A stretch of DNA of 64,000 nt from Paenibacillus selenitireducens (GCF_002021565.1 NZ_MSZX01000009.1:248717-312716); one strand, 5' to 3'; positions 25,091 to 35,166 are shown, numbered from the stretch's first letter. Notes: generated from the sequence alone by a model not told the origin. Numbers and translations are program-made.

Positions 25091-26701
25091 TTATTTTACC
25101 GTTTCCACTTCCTTACGGTACATCTTACTGTACATGACGGTCTGATTCCGACCTTGTTCCTTCGCTGCATACAATGCTTCATCCGCGTATTGCAGCAAGG
25201 TGTCCAGATCTTCTCCAGCATGACTATTCGCGGAAATTCCGAGGGACAACGTCACAGACCGACCAATCGGACTTATTAATGTTGCCATCTTCATGCGTAA
25301 GCGTTCCGCTATGAGGTAAGCTTCTTTCTCGGATGTTTCCGGAAGCAGGATCGTAAATTCTTCCCCCCCATACCGACAGCAAAAATCTTGATCGCGCTTC
25401 TCATCCATCATCATTTGGGCTAGAAATTTCAGCACTTCATCACCCTTCTGATGCCCGTAGGTATCATTCACTAATTTGAATCGATCCAGATCGACCATAA
25501 TAATGGAAAAGGGAATCTCCTGCTCCTTCCACAATGACGTGATCGCTTGCATGGTACGTCGGTTGGCTAATCCAGTTAATGCATCGGTCTGAGCTTCTTG
25601 CGAAAGCTCGTCCGTCTTCTTTTTCATGCGATCGAATGCAAGGGCAATCGTCTTGGTTAACTCATTCGTCTCGTAATTCCAATACGTGTAAACCGGGATG
25701 GATTCGAGTTGATGATCCCCTTGTGACAGTCGTGATGCATAATTAGCTAATCGATTCAACGGATAGGTCAGCTTGCGTGATAACCATAGGGTCATAATAA
25801 GAAGAATAAAAAGATAAGGCATGGAAAAGTAGACCGTCTTCTCGATCAGCTTCTGTGTTGTAGAGTTAATGTAGCTCTCAGGTGTCTGAGATACAATCCC
25901 CCACCCGACTTCTTTCACAATCGCATATCCCGCTAAGTAGCTAATCCCAAGGGAATTGATGACATGCTGTTGCCCGCTAACCCCTTTCATTAATTGCTTG
26001 ACAACGGGATTCTCGTTGACTTTCTGCGCGATGCGATTCGTATCCGGATGATAAATTAGGGTACCAGACGAATCTACCACATAGAAATAGGAACCATTAT
26101 TGTTCTTATTCTGAGTTCCTAAAATTTCTTGAAAAATATTAGGTTGCTGCAAATAGATCGATCCTGCTACAAAGCCTTTGTAGTTCCCCTCAGAATCAAA
26201 AATCGGATGACTAACAAGCACGATGAGACGTTTCGTTACTGCTTGATACGGTTCTGAGATGAGCGGTGCCTTGAGCTCTAAGGCCTTCTGTGCGGCATTC
26301 GAGTTCAACTTCTCCCCGATGAGTCCCAAATTGTTCGGCGATGTCGAGACCACCGTACCGTCCACATTGACAATGACGATCGAATTAAAATAATGGTTCG
26401 TATTCATGAAAAAATCTAATTGGGAGAGCACATTTTCATCCGTTAACGTTTCATCGGAGAAGTATTCTGCCGTAACCTTGATACTTTTCTTCATGGATAG
26501 AACTAAGGATTGCGTTGCTTTACTCATATCCTTCGCATTAATATTATTGAGTTCTATCGTGTTGGTGTAGAGAGATTTCTTCTCGGCTTGATAACTAACG
26601 ATTGTTGTGATCACAATTGTAACAAGAACGGATATCAGCACGACAAAGGAGATAATGGCTGATAGTTTGAATCCTCTCTTGTTTCTTGAAGCTTGTTCCA
26701 T
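25091..26701 (-). CDS. Membrane diguanylate cyclase with dCache sensor and GGEEF domain
   Basis: 536-aa enzyme making the second messenger c-di-GMP. Order: TM helix (about 12-34), extracytoplasmic dCache_1-type sensor (about 35-290, with FNSIVIVNVDGTVVSTS and GWGIVSQTPESYI), second TM (about 297-317), HAMP-like linker, then GGDEF domain at about 375-530. The active site is RYGGEEFTILLP. RDQD five residues before it is an intact RxxD inhibitory I-site, so product feedback is expected. The start MEQASRNKRG was chosen because GAGGG lies 7 bases upstream. It probably senses a small extracellular ligand. Monocistronic. Confidence 0.92.
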   Translation of the reverse strand: MEQASRNKRGFKLSAIISFVVLISVLVTIVITTIVSYQAEKKSLYTNTIELNNINAKDMSKATQSLVLSMKKSIKVTAEYFSDETLTDENVLSQLDFFMNTNHYFNSIVIVNVDGTVVSTSPNNLGLIGEKLNSNAAQKALELKAPLISEPYQAVTKRLIVLVSHPIFDSEGNYKGFVAGSIYLQQPNIFQEILGTQNKNNNGSYFYVVDSSGTLIYHPDTNRIAQKVNENPVVKQLMKGVSGQQHVINSLGISYLAGYAIVKEVGWGIVSQTPESYINSTTQKLIEKTVYFSMPYLFILLIMTLWLSRKLTYPLNRLANYASRLSQGDHQLESIPVYTYWNYETNELTKTIALAFDRMKKKTDELSQEAQTDALTGLANRRTMQAITSLWKEQEIPFSIIMVDLDRFKLVNDTYGHQKGDEVLKFLAQMMMDEKRDQDFCCRYGGEEFTILLPETSEKEAYLIAERLRMKMATLISPIGRSVTLSLGISANSHAGEDLDTLLQYADEALYAAKEQGRNQTVMYSKMYRKEVETVK

Positions 26702-26838
26702 GTTCATACCCTCGTTTGACTTGAAATAGTAGGAAATTGTCGAAATATACAAATTCATAGTAAATTTATCCTATGAACTATCAAATATTGTATCACTATC
26801 ATTTCAAAATATGCAAGATTTGTCATATACAAATGAAC

Positions 26839-26875
26839 GAGAAATAGCACTGCTGAGGGAGCAGTGCTGTTTCTC
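26839..26875 (-). terminator. Hairpin after the MBL-fold hydrolase gene
   Basis: AGCACTGCT/AGCAGTGCT plus GAGAAA/TTTCTC arms form a 15-bp near-perfect stem. The T tract is short. Confidence 0.65.
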
Positions 26876-26960
26876 TTCATGCATAAGCGTTCGAAACCTA
26901 GTAGTTCATATGACCTATAAAATTTCATGATTATCATTCATGAATATAGGAACGATGTGA

Positions 26961-28058
26961 TCAGAGTTTCCACCACGCCTGATTCGGAATTTTCGAACTG
27001 CCTACGATGACAGGTTCCCCCATCTGCGGCGTCGCGATGCTAACGCCCATTTCTTGTCCATAGGACGTAACACGTTCTATCGAATCTGTCCAATCATGTA
27101 AAGCCAATGTAAATGCGCCCCAGTGGATCGGGATCATCGTGCCACCCTTTACATCTTGATGAGCTTGTACCGTCTGTTCTGGCATCATATGAATCGCATG
27201 CCATCGTTCATCGTATTGACCGCACTCCATCAAGGTGAGATCGAACGGACCGTACTGATGACCGATTGTTTTAAAATGTGTATCATACCCGCTGTCTCCG
27301 CTGAAAAAGATCTTGCTCTCTTGTCCCTGGATCACCCACGAACACCACAACGTCGCATTACTATCTGTTATGCTTCTACCCGAGAAGTGTCTTGCCGGCG
27401 TACATACGAGCCGCAGACCATTCAGTTCTGTCTCCTCCCACCAATCTAACTCATGAATGAGATCTGGATGGACACCCCATCGGATCAAATGACTTCCTAC
27501 CCCAAGCGGAACATAGAACTGTTTTACCTTATCTTTGATTTGCTTGACCGTGCCATAATCCAAATGATCGTAATGATCATGTGAGAAGAGTACGGCATCA
27601 ATCACAGGCAAGTCATGGATCTCAATAGGCAAATGACCGCTGTATCGCTTCCCGCCGATTGCAGGAAATGGAGATGGAGCATCACCGAACATCGGATCAA
27701 GCAACAACGTTTTGCCTTCGATCTGTACCATCGACGCGGAATGACCGAACCAGGTCACTGTAGTTTCCCTGTCGACCGGATCTAGCTGTACGTTACCCTT
27801 CATCATGGGTATCTTGCTTCTTGGTCTCCGATTGGGATTCGGCTTCATATAATCACGAATCAAACTCATGATATTCTTCCCGTTATACGCCATCGACGGT
27901 GTTGGATTCAAATTCACGAATTTCTTACGTTGAAATTGACTGGACCTTCCATATTCCATTCGCTTCTCCTTCGTCTGCCTAGCGCCGAAGGCAGGGTACA
28001 CATACAACAGCAAGATACAGCAGAGAATAATCCCTGCTACAATCATCAAGATCATCAT
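26961..28058 (-). CDS. Membrane-anchored MBL-fold metallohydrolase (NAPE-PLD/UlaG-like)
   Basis: 365-aa protein. An N-terminal TM helix (MILMIVAGIILCCILLLYVY) is followed by a beta-lactamase-fold domain at about 95-345. Metal ligands are SHDHYDHLD, then TPARHFSGR, SGDSGYD and a late PIHWG. The layout (TVTWFGHSASMVQIEGKTLL) resembles the NAPE-PLD-like/RomA group, which cleaves phosphodiester lipids, but the substrate is not known. GAGGGG lies 7 bases before the ATG at 28058. Confidence 0.88.
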   Translation of the reverse strand: MMILMIVAGIILCCILLLYVYPAFGARQTKEKRMEYGRSSQFQRKKFVNLNPTPSMAYNGKNIMSLIRDYMKPNPNRRPRSKIPMMKGNVQLDPVDRETTVTWFGHSASMVQIEGKTLLLDPMFGDAPSPFPAIGGKRYSGHLPIEIHDLPVIDAVLFSHDHYDHLDYGTVKQIKDKVKQFYVPLGVGSHLIRWGVHPDLIHELDWWEETELNGLRLVCTPARHFSGRSITDSNATLWCSWVIQGQESKIFFSGDSGYDTHFKTIGHQYGPFDLTLMECGQYDERWHAIHMMPEQTVQAHQDVKGGTMIPIHWGAFTLALHDWTDSIERVTSYGQEMGVSIATPQMGEPVIVGSSKIPNQAWWKL

Positions 28059-28118
28059 CAACGTACCCCTCTTTCTTAGGAATTGTATTTAAGTATACGA
28101 GAACGTTTCTTCAAATAC

Positions 28119-28145
28119 AAAAAAACTGCCCGGGGGCAGTTTTTT
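28119..28145 (-). terminator. Terminator of the dinG-like / small acidic protein operon
   Basis: AAAACTGCC/GGCAGTTTT stem around CGGG with T runs on both strands; it follows the stop at 28152. Confidence 0.85.
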
Positions 28146-28151
28146 ACGCAT

Positions 28152-28451
28152 CTACGTTTCGTCAGAATCCGTAAAGTGCGCTTGGCAGAAAGCTTCTACA
28201 ACAGCAACTTCATCGTCTTCTAAGTCAAAATCAACATACCGTTGCGTGGATTTCTCATAGATTTCATATTTAGCAATCCGGGATTGTGTCTCTTCGACAC
28301 TGAAGATCACGCGAATGTACAAGCCATTTTCGGAATACAGCTCATCATCTTCTTCGACTTCAATATCCAATAGAAATTCGTAGCGTGTTCCCGACAGAAT
28401 GCCGAACGGATCTTTGACCCGTTCAACGGTATAGGATGTAATGTTAATCAT
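28152..28451 (-). CDS. Small acidic protein, DUF6509-like
   Basis: 99-aa acidic cytoplasmic protein with no signal peptide (INITSYTVERVKDPFGILSG, then YEFLLDIEVEEDDELY). This N-terminus recalls DUF6509 proteins of Bacilli; the assignment is from memory and not certain. Function unknown. Its ATG overlaps the stop of the upstream helicase gene by ATGA, so the two are co-translated. Confidence 0.7.
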   Translation of the reverse strand: MINITSYTVERVKDPFGILSGTRYEFLLDIEVEEDDELYSENGLYIRVIFSVEETQSRIAKYEIYEKSTQRYVDFDLEDDEVAVVEAFCQAHFTDSDET

Positions 28452-30382
28452 GGATTTGTCCTTTCTATTTCGTGAGGCAAGAACCGATTCACTTGTTCCC
28501 AGACCTCGGATTGTTGAAGCTCTTTACCAAAGATGGAAATAATCCCTTGATCGTCTCTTGTCCGAATAAGTCGGCCGATCCCTTGTTTTAACCGTAACAG
28601 CATATATGGCATGTCCACGTCTTGGAAAGGCTGAAGGGTATCCTTCCTTTTCGCAGTAAACACGGGATCATTCGGCGGGAACGGTAATTCCCATACGATC
28701 ACATGCGATAGGGATGGACCAGGAATATCCAGACCTTCCCACAAGGTTACCGCGCAGAGAACACTATGCTCGTCATTCTGAAAGGCAGAAATCAAGTGAC
28801 TGATTTCGGCTGAACCTTCATACAAGAAACGGAAGGCTTGGTGCTCATCGTATCCGGCTAGATCACGCTTGAATTGCTGCAGTTCTTCCTGGGATGGGAA
28901 TAGAATTAACGCTCTTCCCTCTGATTCCTGAAGCAAATGGATCACTTGCTTCACTTTGTCTGTGACGGTGTGATCAGGATATAGGTTCGCCCGCATTTGA
29001 GCTTTGTAATCATATGGCGATGGCACGGAGAACGACAAATATTTCTCAATCCCTAGACCTTGTGCCGTATAATCGAAGTTCCCATCCACCGATAAGGTAG
29101 CTGAGGAGAAGACAATCGGTTTCTTTTGCGAGAATACGCGTTCCTTCAGCACTTCCTTCACTTTCTTCGGCATAATGATCAGTGTGACACCGTCCGGGTC
29201 CTCTGTTACCCATGATATTAATTCATCCGGTTGACGGAAAAGACTTAATGCATGCTGGATCATTTCCAGATGCTCTTCCACAATTTTCAACTGATATTCA
29301 TCTAAGGAGTAAACACCACTCTCGAAGACCAATTCTTCTTCAATGGTAGCGAGCAGATCGCGGAACCGGATCACTTCACGGAGAAGCTCCTCGTTCAACA
29401 CGATTTCCTTCCGATTCGACGCAGGTACTTTGACGCTGCTTCGATCTAGTAGATCGAACAGGATCTCACTCTGCGATATCGCGTCTTCGACAGCGACAGC
29501 TAATGATTCGCGGATTTCTCCTTGCAAGAGTCGGACCACAATACTTTCGAACAACGTTTGCTTCAATTTATAAGTCAACGCATTCTGTCCTGCCGTCTCC
29601 AAGAGATGTCCTTCATCAAAAATAATGGAGCTATGATCAGGCAGCAATGGAAGCTGGCCTTCACGTTTTCTCGATTCATAGGTCCAGACATGTTCCATAT
29701 AGAAATCATGCGAGCAGATGATGAGATCTGTTGATTTACGATAATGTTCACGTGAAATCGTCTGACCACAACGATGACGCTGACTGCAGACCAAGCAATC
29801 TTGGAATACGTCCCAGCCGACGCGCTCCCACTGCTCGTCCGTCATATCCGGATATTCCTTACGGTTCCCATAAGGGTGGAAGGCTTGCAGCGTATCCGGA
29901 AAATGAACAAAATCAGGCAAACCACGGTACATGTCATGATAAATTTCTGAATCATCTTCTCTAAATCTTGTTTCATCCAGCTTATTGAGACATACGTACT
30001 GGTCAGGCGATTTGCTAAGTCTAGCATCAATGGTCAAGTTCAGATGTTTAGCTAACTTCGCAATATCCCCCTCGGGTTTGACGAGCTGCTCAATTAATGA
30101 CTCATCGGCACAGGCAATGATGGCAGGTTTACGCGTATAACGCGCGTACGTTATCGCATAAAGAAGATACACGAGTGTTTTCCCCGTACCTACCCCTGCT
30201 TCGGCAAAAATCGTCTGCTTCTCGCTATAGGCTCGCTCTAACTGAAAAGCCATGTAAATCTGCTCATCACGAACTTCAAAGCCAACTTCCGGTAAAATTT
30301 CATAGAATACATCCGCAATCCAGTCGCTTGCTTGCTGTATAAACGGCTCTGCGGGATCAAAAGTAAATGGGTATGATGTCAA
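28448..30382 (-). CDS. dinG: DinG/XPD-family ATP-dependent DNA helicase
   Basis: 644-aa superfamily 2 helicase. Walker A is EAGVGTGKT (about 61-69). Four cysteines (YVC..., DCLVC, HRC) between motifs Ia and II form the expected 4Fe-4S site. Motif II is DEGH, and late motifs are LWEGLDIPG and RLKQGIGRLIR. These enzymes unwind damaged or structured DNA. Start is probably TTG at 30382 with GGAGG 8 bases upstream (MTSYPFTFDPAEP); the longer frame places the SD inside the gene. Overlaps the small acidic gene. Confidence 0.9.
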   Translation of the reverse strand: MTSYPFTFDPAEPFIQQASDWIADVFYEILPEVGFEVRDEQIYMAFQLERAYSEKQTIFAEAGVGTGKTLVYLLYAITYARYTRKPAIIACADESLIEQLVKPEGDIAKLAKHLNLTIDARLSKSPDQYVCLNKLDETRFREDDSEIYHDMYRGLPDFVHFPDTLQAFHPYGNRKEYPDMTDEQWERVGWDVFQDCLVCSQRHRCGQTISREHYRKSTDLIICSHDFYMEHVWTYESRKREGQLPLLPDHSSIIFDEGHLLETAGQNALTYKLKQTLFESIVVRLLQGEIRESLAVAVEDAISQSEILFDLLDRSSVKVPASNRKEIVLNEELLREVIRFRDLLATIEEELVFESGVYSLDEYQLKIVEEHLEMIQHALSLFRQPDELISWVTEDPDGVTLIIMPKKVKEVLKERVFSQKKPIVFSSATLSVDGNFDYTAQGLGIEKYLSFSVPSPYDYKAQMRANLYPDHTVTDKVKQVIHLLQESEGRALILFPSQEELQQFKRDLAGYDEHQAFRFLYEGSAEISHLISAFQNDEHSVLCAVTLWEGLDIPGPSLSHVIVWELPFPPNDPVFTAKRKDTLQPFQDVDMPYMLLRLKQGIGRLIRTRDDQGIISIFGKELQQSEVWEQVNRFLPHEIERTNP

Positions 30383-30445
30383 TCGAGCTGCCTCCAAATC
30401 GTTCGTAAACTTGCATCATTACATTATACATCAAATGTTGTCAAG

Positions 30446-30494
30446 TAAAAAGAAGCATGCTCCAATGAATGTTCAATGTGGAGGATGCTCCTTT
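30446..30494 (-). terminator. Terminator of the ABC-2 exporter operon
   Basis: GCATGCTCC/GGAGGATGC imperfect stem with a 16-base loop; minus-strand TTTTT follows. Confidence 0.6.
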
Positions 30495-30514
30495 GGTGAT
30501 TTAAGTATAAATTT

Positions 30515-31261
30515 TCAATGCTCCCACTTAAATAACACAAAGGCGAGGACGCCGCACACGACGGCAAAAATAGCAAGTACCATCGCTTCGAGCCCTAACG
30601 TCTGAATCGATTCACCCATCCATACACTTTGTACTGCCTGAACAAAATAAGTCATGGGGATCCACTCGCTAATGCGCTGCAAGAAATTAGGAAAAATTTC
30701 AAGCGGCATGGCAATGCCCGAAAGAAATAAAAATGGAAAAAATATAGCCATGGCTATCCCGCTCGCCGCGCCCGGCGTATTCGATAATCCTGACAAGGCG
30801 AACCCTAAGCTGAAGAATCCGATACATCCAAATAGTAGACTCACAATCAGCAGGATCAAAGACATCGGTGAAATATGAATATTCCACACGAGCTTAGCTA
30901 CCCCGATAATTTCAATAGCTCCAAGAAGAATGAGTAATAATCCTTGCACCGATTGCGATGCTAGCACAGCAGATTTCCGAATCGGGGTCACACGGAACCT
31001 TCTCAGAATCCCGCTGTCTCGGTAAGTCACCATATTAATATTCAGCGTAAAGACAGCCACGGACATGACATTCATGGCGCACAAGGCCGGGACGTAATAA
31101 TCGATATAGCGCGTCCCCTCTTTAATTCCTGGGTTATCACCGAAAATGAGTCCAAAAATGAGGAGCATCAGAATAGGGTATACGAGGGTCCAGAATATCG
31201 TTAACCAATCCCTCATATAGAGACGGAGATCAAATATCATGAGACGGAAATAAGCATTCAT
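30515..31261 (-). CDS. ABC-2 type exporter permease
   Basis: 248-aa membrane protein with six helices, ABC2_membrane type (RDWLTIFWTLVYPILMLLIF, YRDSGILRRFRVTPI between TM2 and TM3, FLFLSGIAMPLEIFPNFLQ). It pairs with the ATPase two bases upstream. Substrates of this family are often antibiotics or lipids; not determinable here. Confidence 0.9.
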   Translation of the reverse strand: MNAYFRLMIFDLRLYMRDWLTIFWTLVYPILMLLIFGLIFGDNPGIKEGTRYIDYYVPALCAMNVMSVAVFTLNINMVTYRDSGILRRFRVTPIRKSAVLASQSVQGLLLILLGAIEIIGVAKLVWNIHISPMSLILLIVSLLFGCIGFFSLGFALSGLSNTPGAASGIAMAIFFPFLFLSGIAMPLEIFPNFLQRISEWIPMTYFVQAVQSVWMGESIQTLGLEAMVLAIFAVVCGVLAFVLFKWEH

Positions 31262-31263
31262 CG

Positions 31264-32187
31264 TTACTTCATCCCCCCTTGTACCGTTAATTCGATAAAG
31301 ACATCACTCATGGTAGCCGAGTCAATCTTTAACTCTTGAATCTTCCATTGTTCTTCTGCTGCAAGTTGGTAGAGGTATTGAACGGTTTCATCGGCATTGC
31401 CCGTGTGTAGTACAACTGATGTGGGTGTTGATTCGATGTTCACGACATGTGGGAGAGCTTCTAAGGAGGCTGGGTTGCATTGCTCGACTTTTTTGAATGT
31501 AACTCGTTGGGTCTTTCCGAGCTGGGAGATCAGGTTCTGGGGTGTATCCATGGCGATGAGCTTACCGCTATGAATCATCGCTACGCGATCACATAGTGCT
31601 TCAGCTTCTTCCATGTAGTGGGTCGTCACGATAATCGTGCGTCCTTCTTGTCGCAAATGAAGAATCATGTCCCACATATCGCTGCGTGCATTCGGGTCTA
31701 ACCCCATACTCGGCTCATCCAGAAAGATGATATCCGGATCATTAATTAATGCGAGCGCTAACGAAACTCGTTGCTTCCAACCCCCAGATAATGATTTGTA
31801 CATGGCATGAAGCTTATCATGCAATCCCAGGAAACGGATAATCTCATCGACATTGGCCTTTCGATCATAAAAGGATGCAAATAGACTCAAAACCTCTCGT
31901 ACTTTCGTCTTTCCCGGGATCGAGGTCGATTGAAATAATACGCCAATCCGCTGTTGAATCTGTTCGCGCTGCTTCCGAATATCCTGACCTAATACAGTGA
32001 TATGGCCCCCGTCTGCTGGACGAAGCCCTTCCATCATTTCAATTAATGTGGTCTTCCCAGCACCGTTCGGACCCACAATCCCGAAGATTTCCCCTTTACT
32101 CACTTGTAAAGAGATTCCGTCAACGGCCAACTTGGTACCGTACTGCTTACGTACGTTATCCAGGTGAATGGCTATAGCCTGCTCCAA
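31264..32187 (-). CDS. ABC transporter ATP-binding protein (exporter)
   Basis: 307-aa ATPase of the DrrA/CcmA type. Walker A GPNGAGKTT, signature LSGGWKQR, Walker B DIIFLDEPSMGLDP, H-loop TTHYMEEAE. The C-terminal 80 residues are an accessory domain often seen in drug or lantibiotic exporters. A TTG start at 32187 has GGAGG 8 bases upstream. It forms a two-gene operon with the permease. Confidence 0.9.
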   Translation of the reverse strand: MEQAIAIHLDNVRKQYGTKLAVDGISLQVSKGEIFGIVGPNGAGKTTLIEMMEGLRPADGGHITVLGQDIRKQREQIQQRIGVLFQSTSIPGKTKVREVLSLFASFYDRKANVDEIIRFLGLHDKLHAMYKSLSGGWKQRVSLALALINDPDIIFLDEPSMGLDPNARSDMWDMILHLRQEGRTIIVTTHYMEEAEALCDRVAMIHSGKLIAMDTPQNLISQLGKTQRVTFKKVEQCNPASLEALPHVVNIESTPTSVVLHTGNADETVQYLYQLAAEEQWKIQELKIDSATMSDVFIELTVQGGMK

Positions 32188-32218
32188 TGATTCGCCCTCC
32201 TAACATCAGCATCATATA

Positions 32219-32252
32219 CAAAAAAGACTACTCCTTAACAGAGTAATCTTTT
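32219..32252 (-). terminator. thrS terminator
   Basis: AAAAGA-TACTC/GAGTA-TCTTTT stem followed by six T on the minus strand. Confidence 0.8.
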
Positions 32253-32298
32253 CGCTAAAAAAAGTAAATAAATCTAAATTTAACTTAAAGAGGAAACC

Positions 32299-34215
32299 TT
32301 AACATGTCTTCGCTCGAATTTCCTCTTGAAGCTTGATGATCATATCTGAAATTTGGAAACTTCCCATGTCGCCTTCGCCCCGATTTCGAACCGCTACCGT
32401 ACCTGAGCTTTTCTCATTTTCGCCTAACACCAACATATACGGAACTTTCTGCATTTGTGCTTCACGGATCTTGTAACCCAATTTCTCATCCCGCAAATCC
32501 ACTTCGACGCGAATACCGTTCGTTTCGAGGGCCTGCTTTACCTCTTCCGCATAATCATACGTATGTGAGGATACCGGTAATATTTTCACTTGTACAGGCG
32601 CGAGCCATAGTGGGAATGCACCTGCATAATGCTCAGTCAAGATCCCAATAAATCGGTCGATCGAACCATATACGGCACGATGGATCACAACGGGCCGATG
32701 CTTCAACGCGTCTTCTCCAACATAAGAGAGATCGAATTTCTCAGGCATTTGGAAATCAAGTTGAATCGTTCCGCACTGCCAGCTTCGTTTGAGCGCATCC
32801 AAAATATGAAAATCAATCTTTGGACCGTAAAATGCTCCGTCACCTTCATTTAGCCGATAAGCAATGCCTCGTTGATCCAGCACTTGTCGTAACGAAGATT
32901 CTGCCTGCTCCCACAGCTCATCCGATCCCATGGAATCGTCGGGACGCGTCGATAACTCAATCTTGTATTCAAATCCGAAAATTTGATACATGTGATCAAT
33001 CAGCGCGATGACGCGATCGATTTCGTCGACGATTTGATCTGGCCGTACGAAGAGATGCGCATCATCTTGGCAGAATGTACGAACCCGCATCATGCCGCCC
33101 AAGGCTCCTGAGAATTCATGCCGATGCACTTGGCCGAACTCCGCGATGCGAATCGGAAGTTCACGGTACGAGCGAAGCTTATTTTTGTAGATTAACATAT
33201 GACCTGGGCAGTTCATCGGTTTCAGCGCGAAAGAATGTTCATCGACATTTGTAAAATACATATTTTCCTTGTAATGATCCCAGTGGCCGGATTGCTCCCA
33301 CAGTCGAGTGTTCATCATGAGCGGAGTACGCACTTCGTTATAATTACGCTGTATCTGTAGCTCTCTTGCGAGTTGTTCCAGCTCGTTACGAATGATCATC
33401 CCGTTCGGCAAGAAGAACGGCATGCCTGGCGCCTCTTCGGAGAACATGAATAACTCAAGTTCCTTCCCTAATCTGCGGTGATCCCGCTTCTTCGCTTCAT
33501 CCAACATGTGCAGATGATCGTCCAGTTGGCTTTTCTTCGGAAAAGAAGTTCCATAGATACGCTGCAGCATCTTATTGTTTGAATCGCCCCGCCAATACGC
33601 TCCTGCCACACTCAACAGCTTCACCGCTTTGATCCAACCTGTCGACGGAAGATGCGGACCACGGCATAAATCCGTAAACTCTCCTTGTTCATAAAGACTG
33701 ATCGTTACATCATCAGGAAGATCACGAATCAACTCTAGCTTGAGGGGTTCCTCTAATGCTTGGAACATCTTCGTTGCCTCGTCCCGGCTAACTTCCCGCC
33801 GAACAAAAGGGAGGTTTTCTTGTATGATTCGCTGCATCTCTTGTTCGATCGCCTTGAGATCCTCGATTGATAACGGATGTTCTATATCCATGTCATAATA
33901 GAATCCATCTTCAATAACGGGCCCAATCCCTAATTTAACCGCATGGCTTCCATAGAGTCGCTTGATCGCTTGTGCCATCACATGAGCTGTACTATGTCGA
34001 TATATGTTCAGACCCTCTGCAGAGTCGAGTGTTATGACTTCAACGAGGCTATCAAGCTCGATCGGTTGGGTCAAATCAACCAGCCTTCCATCTACTTTGC
34101 CTGCGATTGCCTGTTTCTTCAAGCCGACGCTTATCGATTCTGCAATTTCTATAACGGTGGTGCCTTGCACATACCTCCTAATTGTTCCATCTGGTAATTC
34201 AACTTCGATCTCCAT
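32299..34215 (-). CDS. thrS: Threonine--tRNA ligase
   Basis: 638-aa class II synthetase charging tRNA-Thr. Domains in order: TGS (1-63, IEVELPDGTIRRYVQGTTV), SAD editing domain (HxxxH as HSTAHVMAQA), catalytic core (about 245-535; zinc Cys in MNCPGHM, motif 2 MRVRTFCQDDAH) and anticodon-binding domain (from about 540, APVQVKILPVS). Start at 34215 from GGAGG spaced 8 bases. Controlled by the upstream T-box. Confidence 0.95.
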   Translation of the reverse strand: MEIEVELPDGTIRRYVQGTTVIEIAESISVGLKKQAIAGKVDGRLVDLTQPIELDSLVEVITLDSAEGLNIYRHSTAHVMAQAIKRLYGSHAVKLGIGPVIEDGFYYDMDIEHPLSIEDLKAIEQEMQRIIQENLPFVRREVSRDEATKMFQALEEPLKLELIRDLPDDVTISLYEQGEFTDLCRGPHLPSTGWIKAVKLLSVAGAYWRGDSNNKMLQRIYGTSFPKKSQLDDHLHMLDEAKKRDHRRLGKELELFMFSEEAPGMPFFLPNGMIIRNELEQLARELQIQRNYNEVRTPLMMNTRLWEQSGHWDHYKENMYFTNVDEHSFALKPMNCPGHMLIYKNKLRSYRELPIRIAEFGQVHRHEFSGALGGMMRVRTFCQDDAHLFVRPDQIVDEIDRVIALIDHMYQIFGFEYKIELSTRPDDSMGSDELWEQAESSLRQVLDQRGIAYRLNEGDGAFYGPKIDFHILDALKRSWQCGTIQLDFQMPEKFDLSYVGEDALKHRPVVIHRAVYGSIDRFIGILTEHYAGAFPLWLAPVQVKILPVSSHTYDYAEEVKQALETNGIRVEVDLRDEKLGYKIREAQMQKVPYMLVLGENEKSSGTVAVRNRGEGDMGSFQISDMIIKLQEEIRAKTC

Positions 34216-34261
34216 GATTGTAGCCTCCATTTCTCACCTATTCATTTCCCTTTTGTGAACG

Positions 34262-34567
34262 CAAAAAAACGCATCTCTCCCGGCAAGGGACGAGTGCGTT
34301 CAGCTCGTGGTTCCACCCAAATTCAACCTATTCATGACGTTCCTGGGATGTTCGCCCAAGAAAGCAGAAGTAAGGTCCTTATTCGTATCCAGTAACGAGG
34401 ATAAGTCGGTGTCGCTTACTTACGCAAGAACATTTGCGTGTTCAACGTCACGGCTACAGAGGGGTAATCACACAACCGGTTCTGAAGAAGATTGCACCAA
34501 ATCTCTTCTCTCTCTGAACAGTCCGCGTAGGAAATCATGTCTCTGATCAAGGCCACATATGAACTTG
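34262..34567 (-). promoter_or_regulatory. Threonine T-box riboswitch of thrS
   Basis: A leader of about 300 nt carries the T-box sequence GGGTGGAACCACG (around 34306-34318). A terminator follows (AACGCACTCGTCCC paired with GGGAGAGATGCGTT, then seven T). A long stem I is present upstream; an ACC threonine codon around 34463-34465 is the likely specifier. Uncharged tRNA-Thr would stabilise the antiterminator and let thrS be transcribed. Confidence 0.9.
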
Positions 34568-34573
34568 GAAATT

Positions 34574-34602
34574 ATGATACACACTTGATAGATAAAAGTC
34601 AA
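34574..34602 (-). promoter_or_regulatory. SigA promoter of the thrS T-box transcript
   Basis: TTGACT, a 17-base spacer and TATCAT on the minus strand, placed correctly for a transcript that starts at the T-box. Confidence 0.75.
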
Positions 34603-34606
34603 TGTG

Positions 34607-34993
34607 CTATTTTATCATCTCAGCATTGAGCTCAATAATATTGCGGTCTGGATCGAGCAGGAAAATTTGAGCAAATCCAGTAATACTATCGGGTTTGGAC
34701 CGGAACTCTACCTCATTCTGCTGGAGCCATGCAACCGCAGCTTCATAATTCGCAATACGGATCGCAAAATGACCGTCACGCGTGTCAATCCCACCGGTAC
34801 GAAGTGTTTCACCTTCATGAATGATCAGGTGCAACTGCTGTCCCGAATCGCCAACTTCTAACCATGCACCCGGAAAATCAAATGCCGGCCGTTCGATTTC
34901 ACGTAGTCCTAGAATCTTCTGATAGAACGCTTTAGATCGCTCCAAATCTGTAACGATGATACTCACATGATGTAATCCTTTATGTTGAATCAC
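34607..34993 (-). CDS. VOC family protein (glyoxalase-like)
   Basis: 128-aa vicinal-oxygen-chelate protein. Typical opening GLHHVSIIVTDLERSKAFYQ, middle GAWLEVGDSGQQLHLIIHE, end FLLDPDRNIIELNAE; His, His and Glu positions suit metal binding. Substrate unknown (lyase or resistance type). The GTG at 34993 is preferred because GGAGGG lies 7 bases upstream; a longer frame to 35119 has no such site. Confidence 0.8.
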   Translation of the reverse strand: MIQHKGLHHVSIIVTDLERSKAFYQKILGLREIERPAFDFPGAWLEVGDSGQQLHLIIHEGETLRTGGIDTRDGHFAIRIANYEAAVAWLQQNEVEFRSKPDSITGFAQIFLLDPDRNIIELNAEMIK

Positions 34994-35166
34994 GCGCTCA
35001 CCCTCCATTTCATAGCTAGATTCATCGTACCATATATCGAATAACTTCATGTATTGCTTTTGAAAGTCATGATGGAAACCCCTCACCCCAAGATAGGCTA
35101 ACGCATATTCTAACATCATCGAACGATCATATTGATGCCCGTTTTTGTGGAAAGGAGCATGACCTC

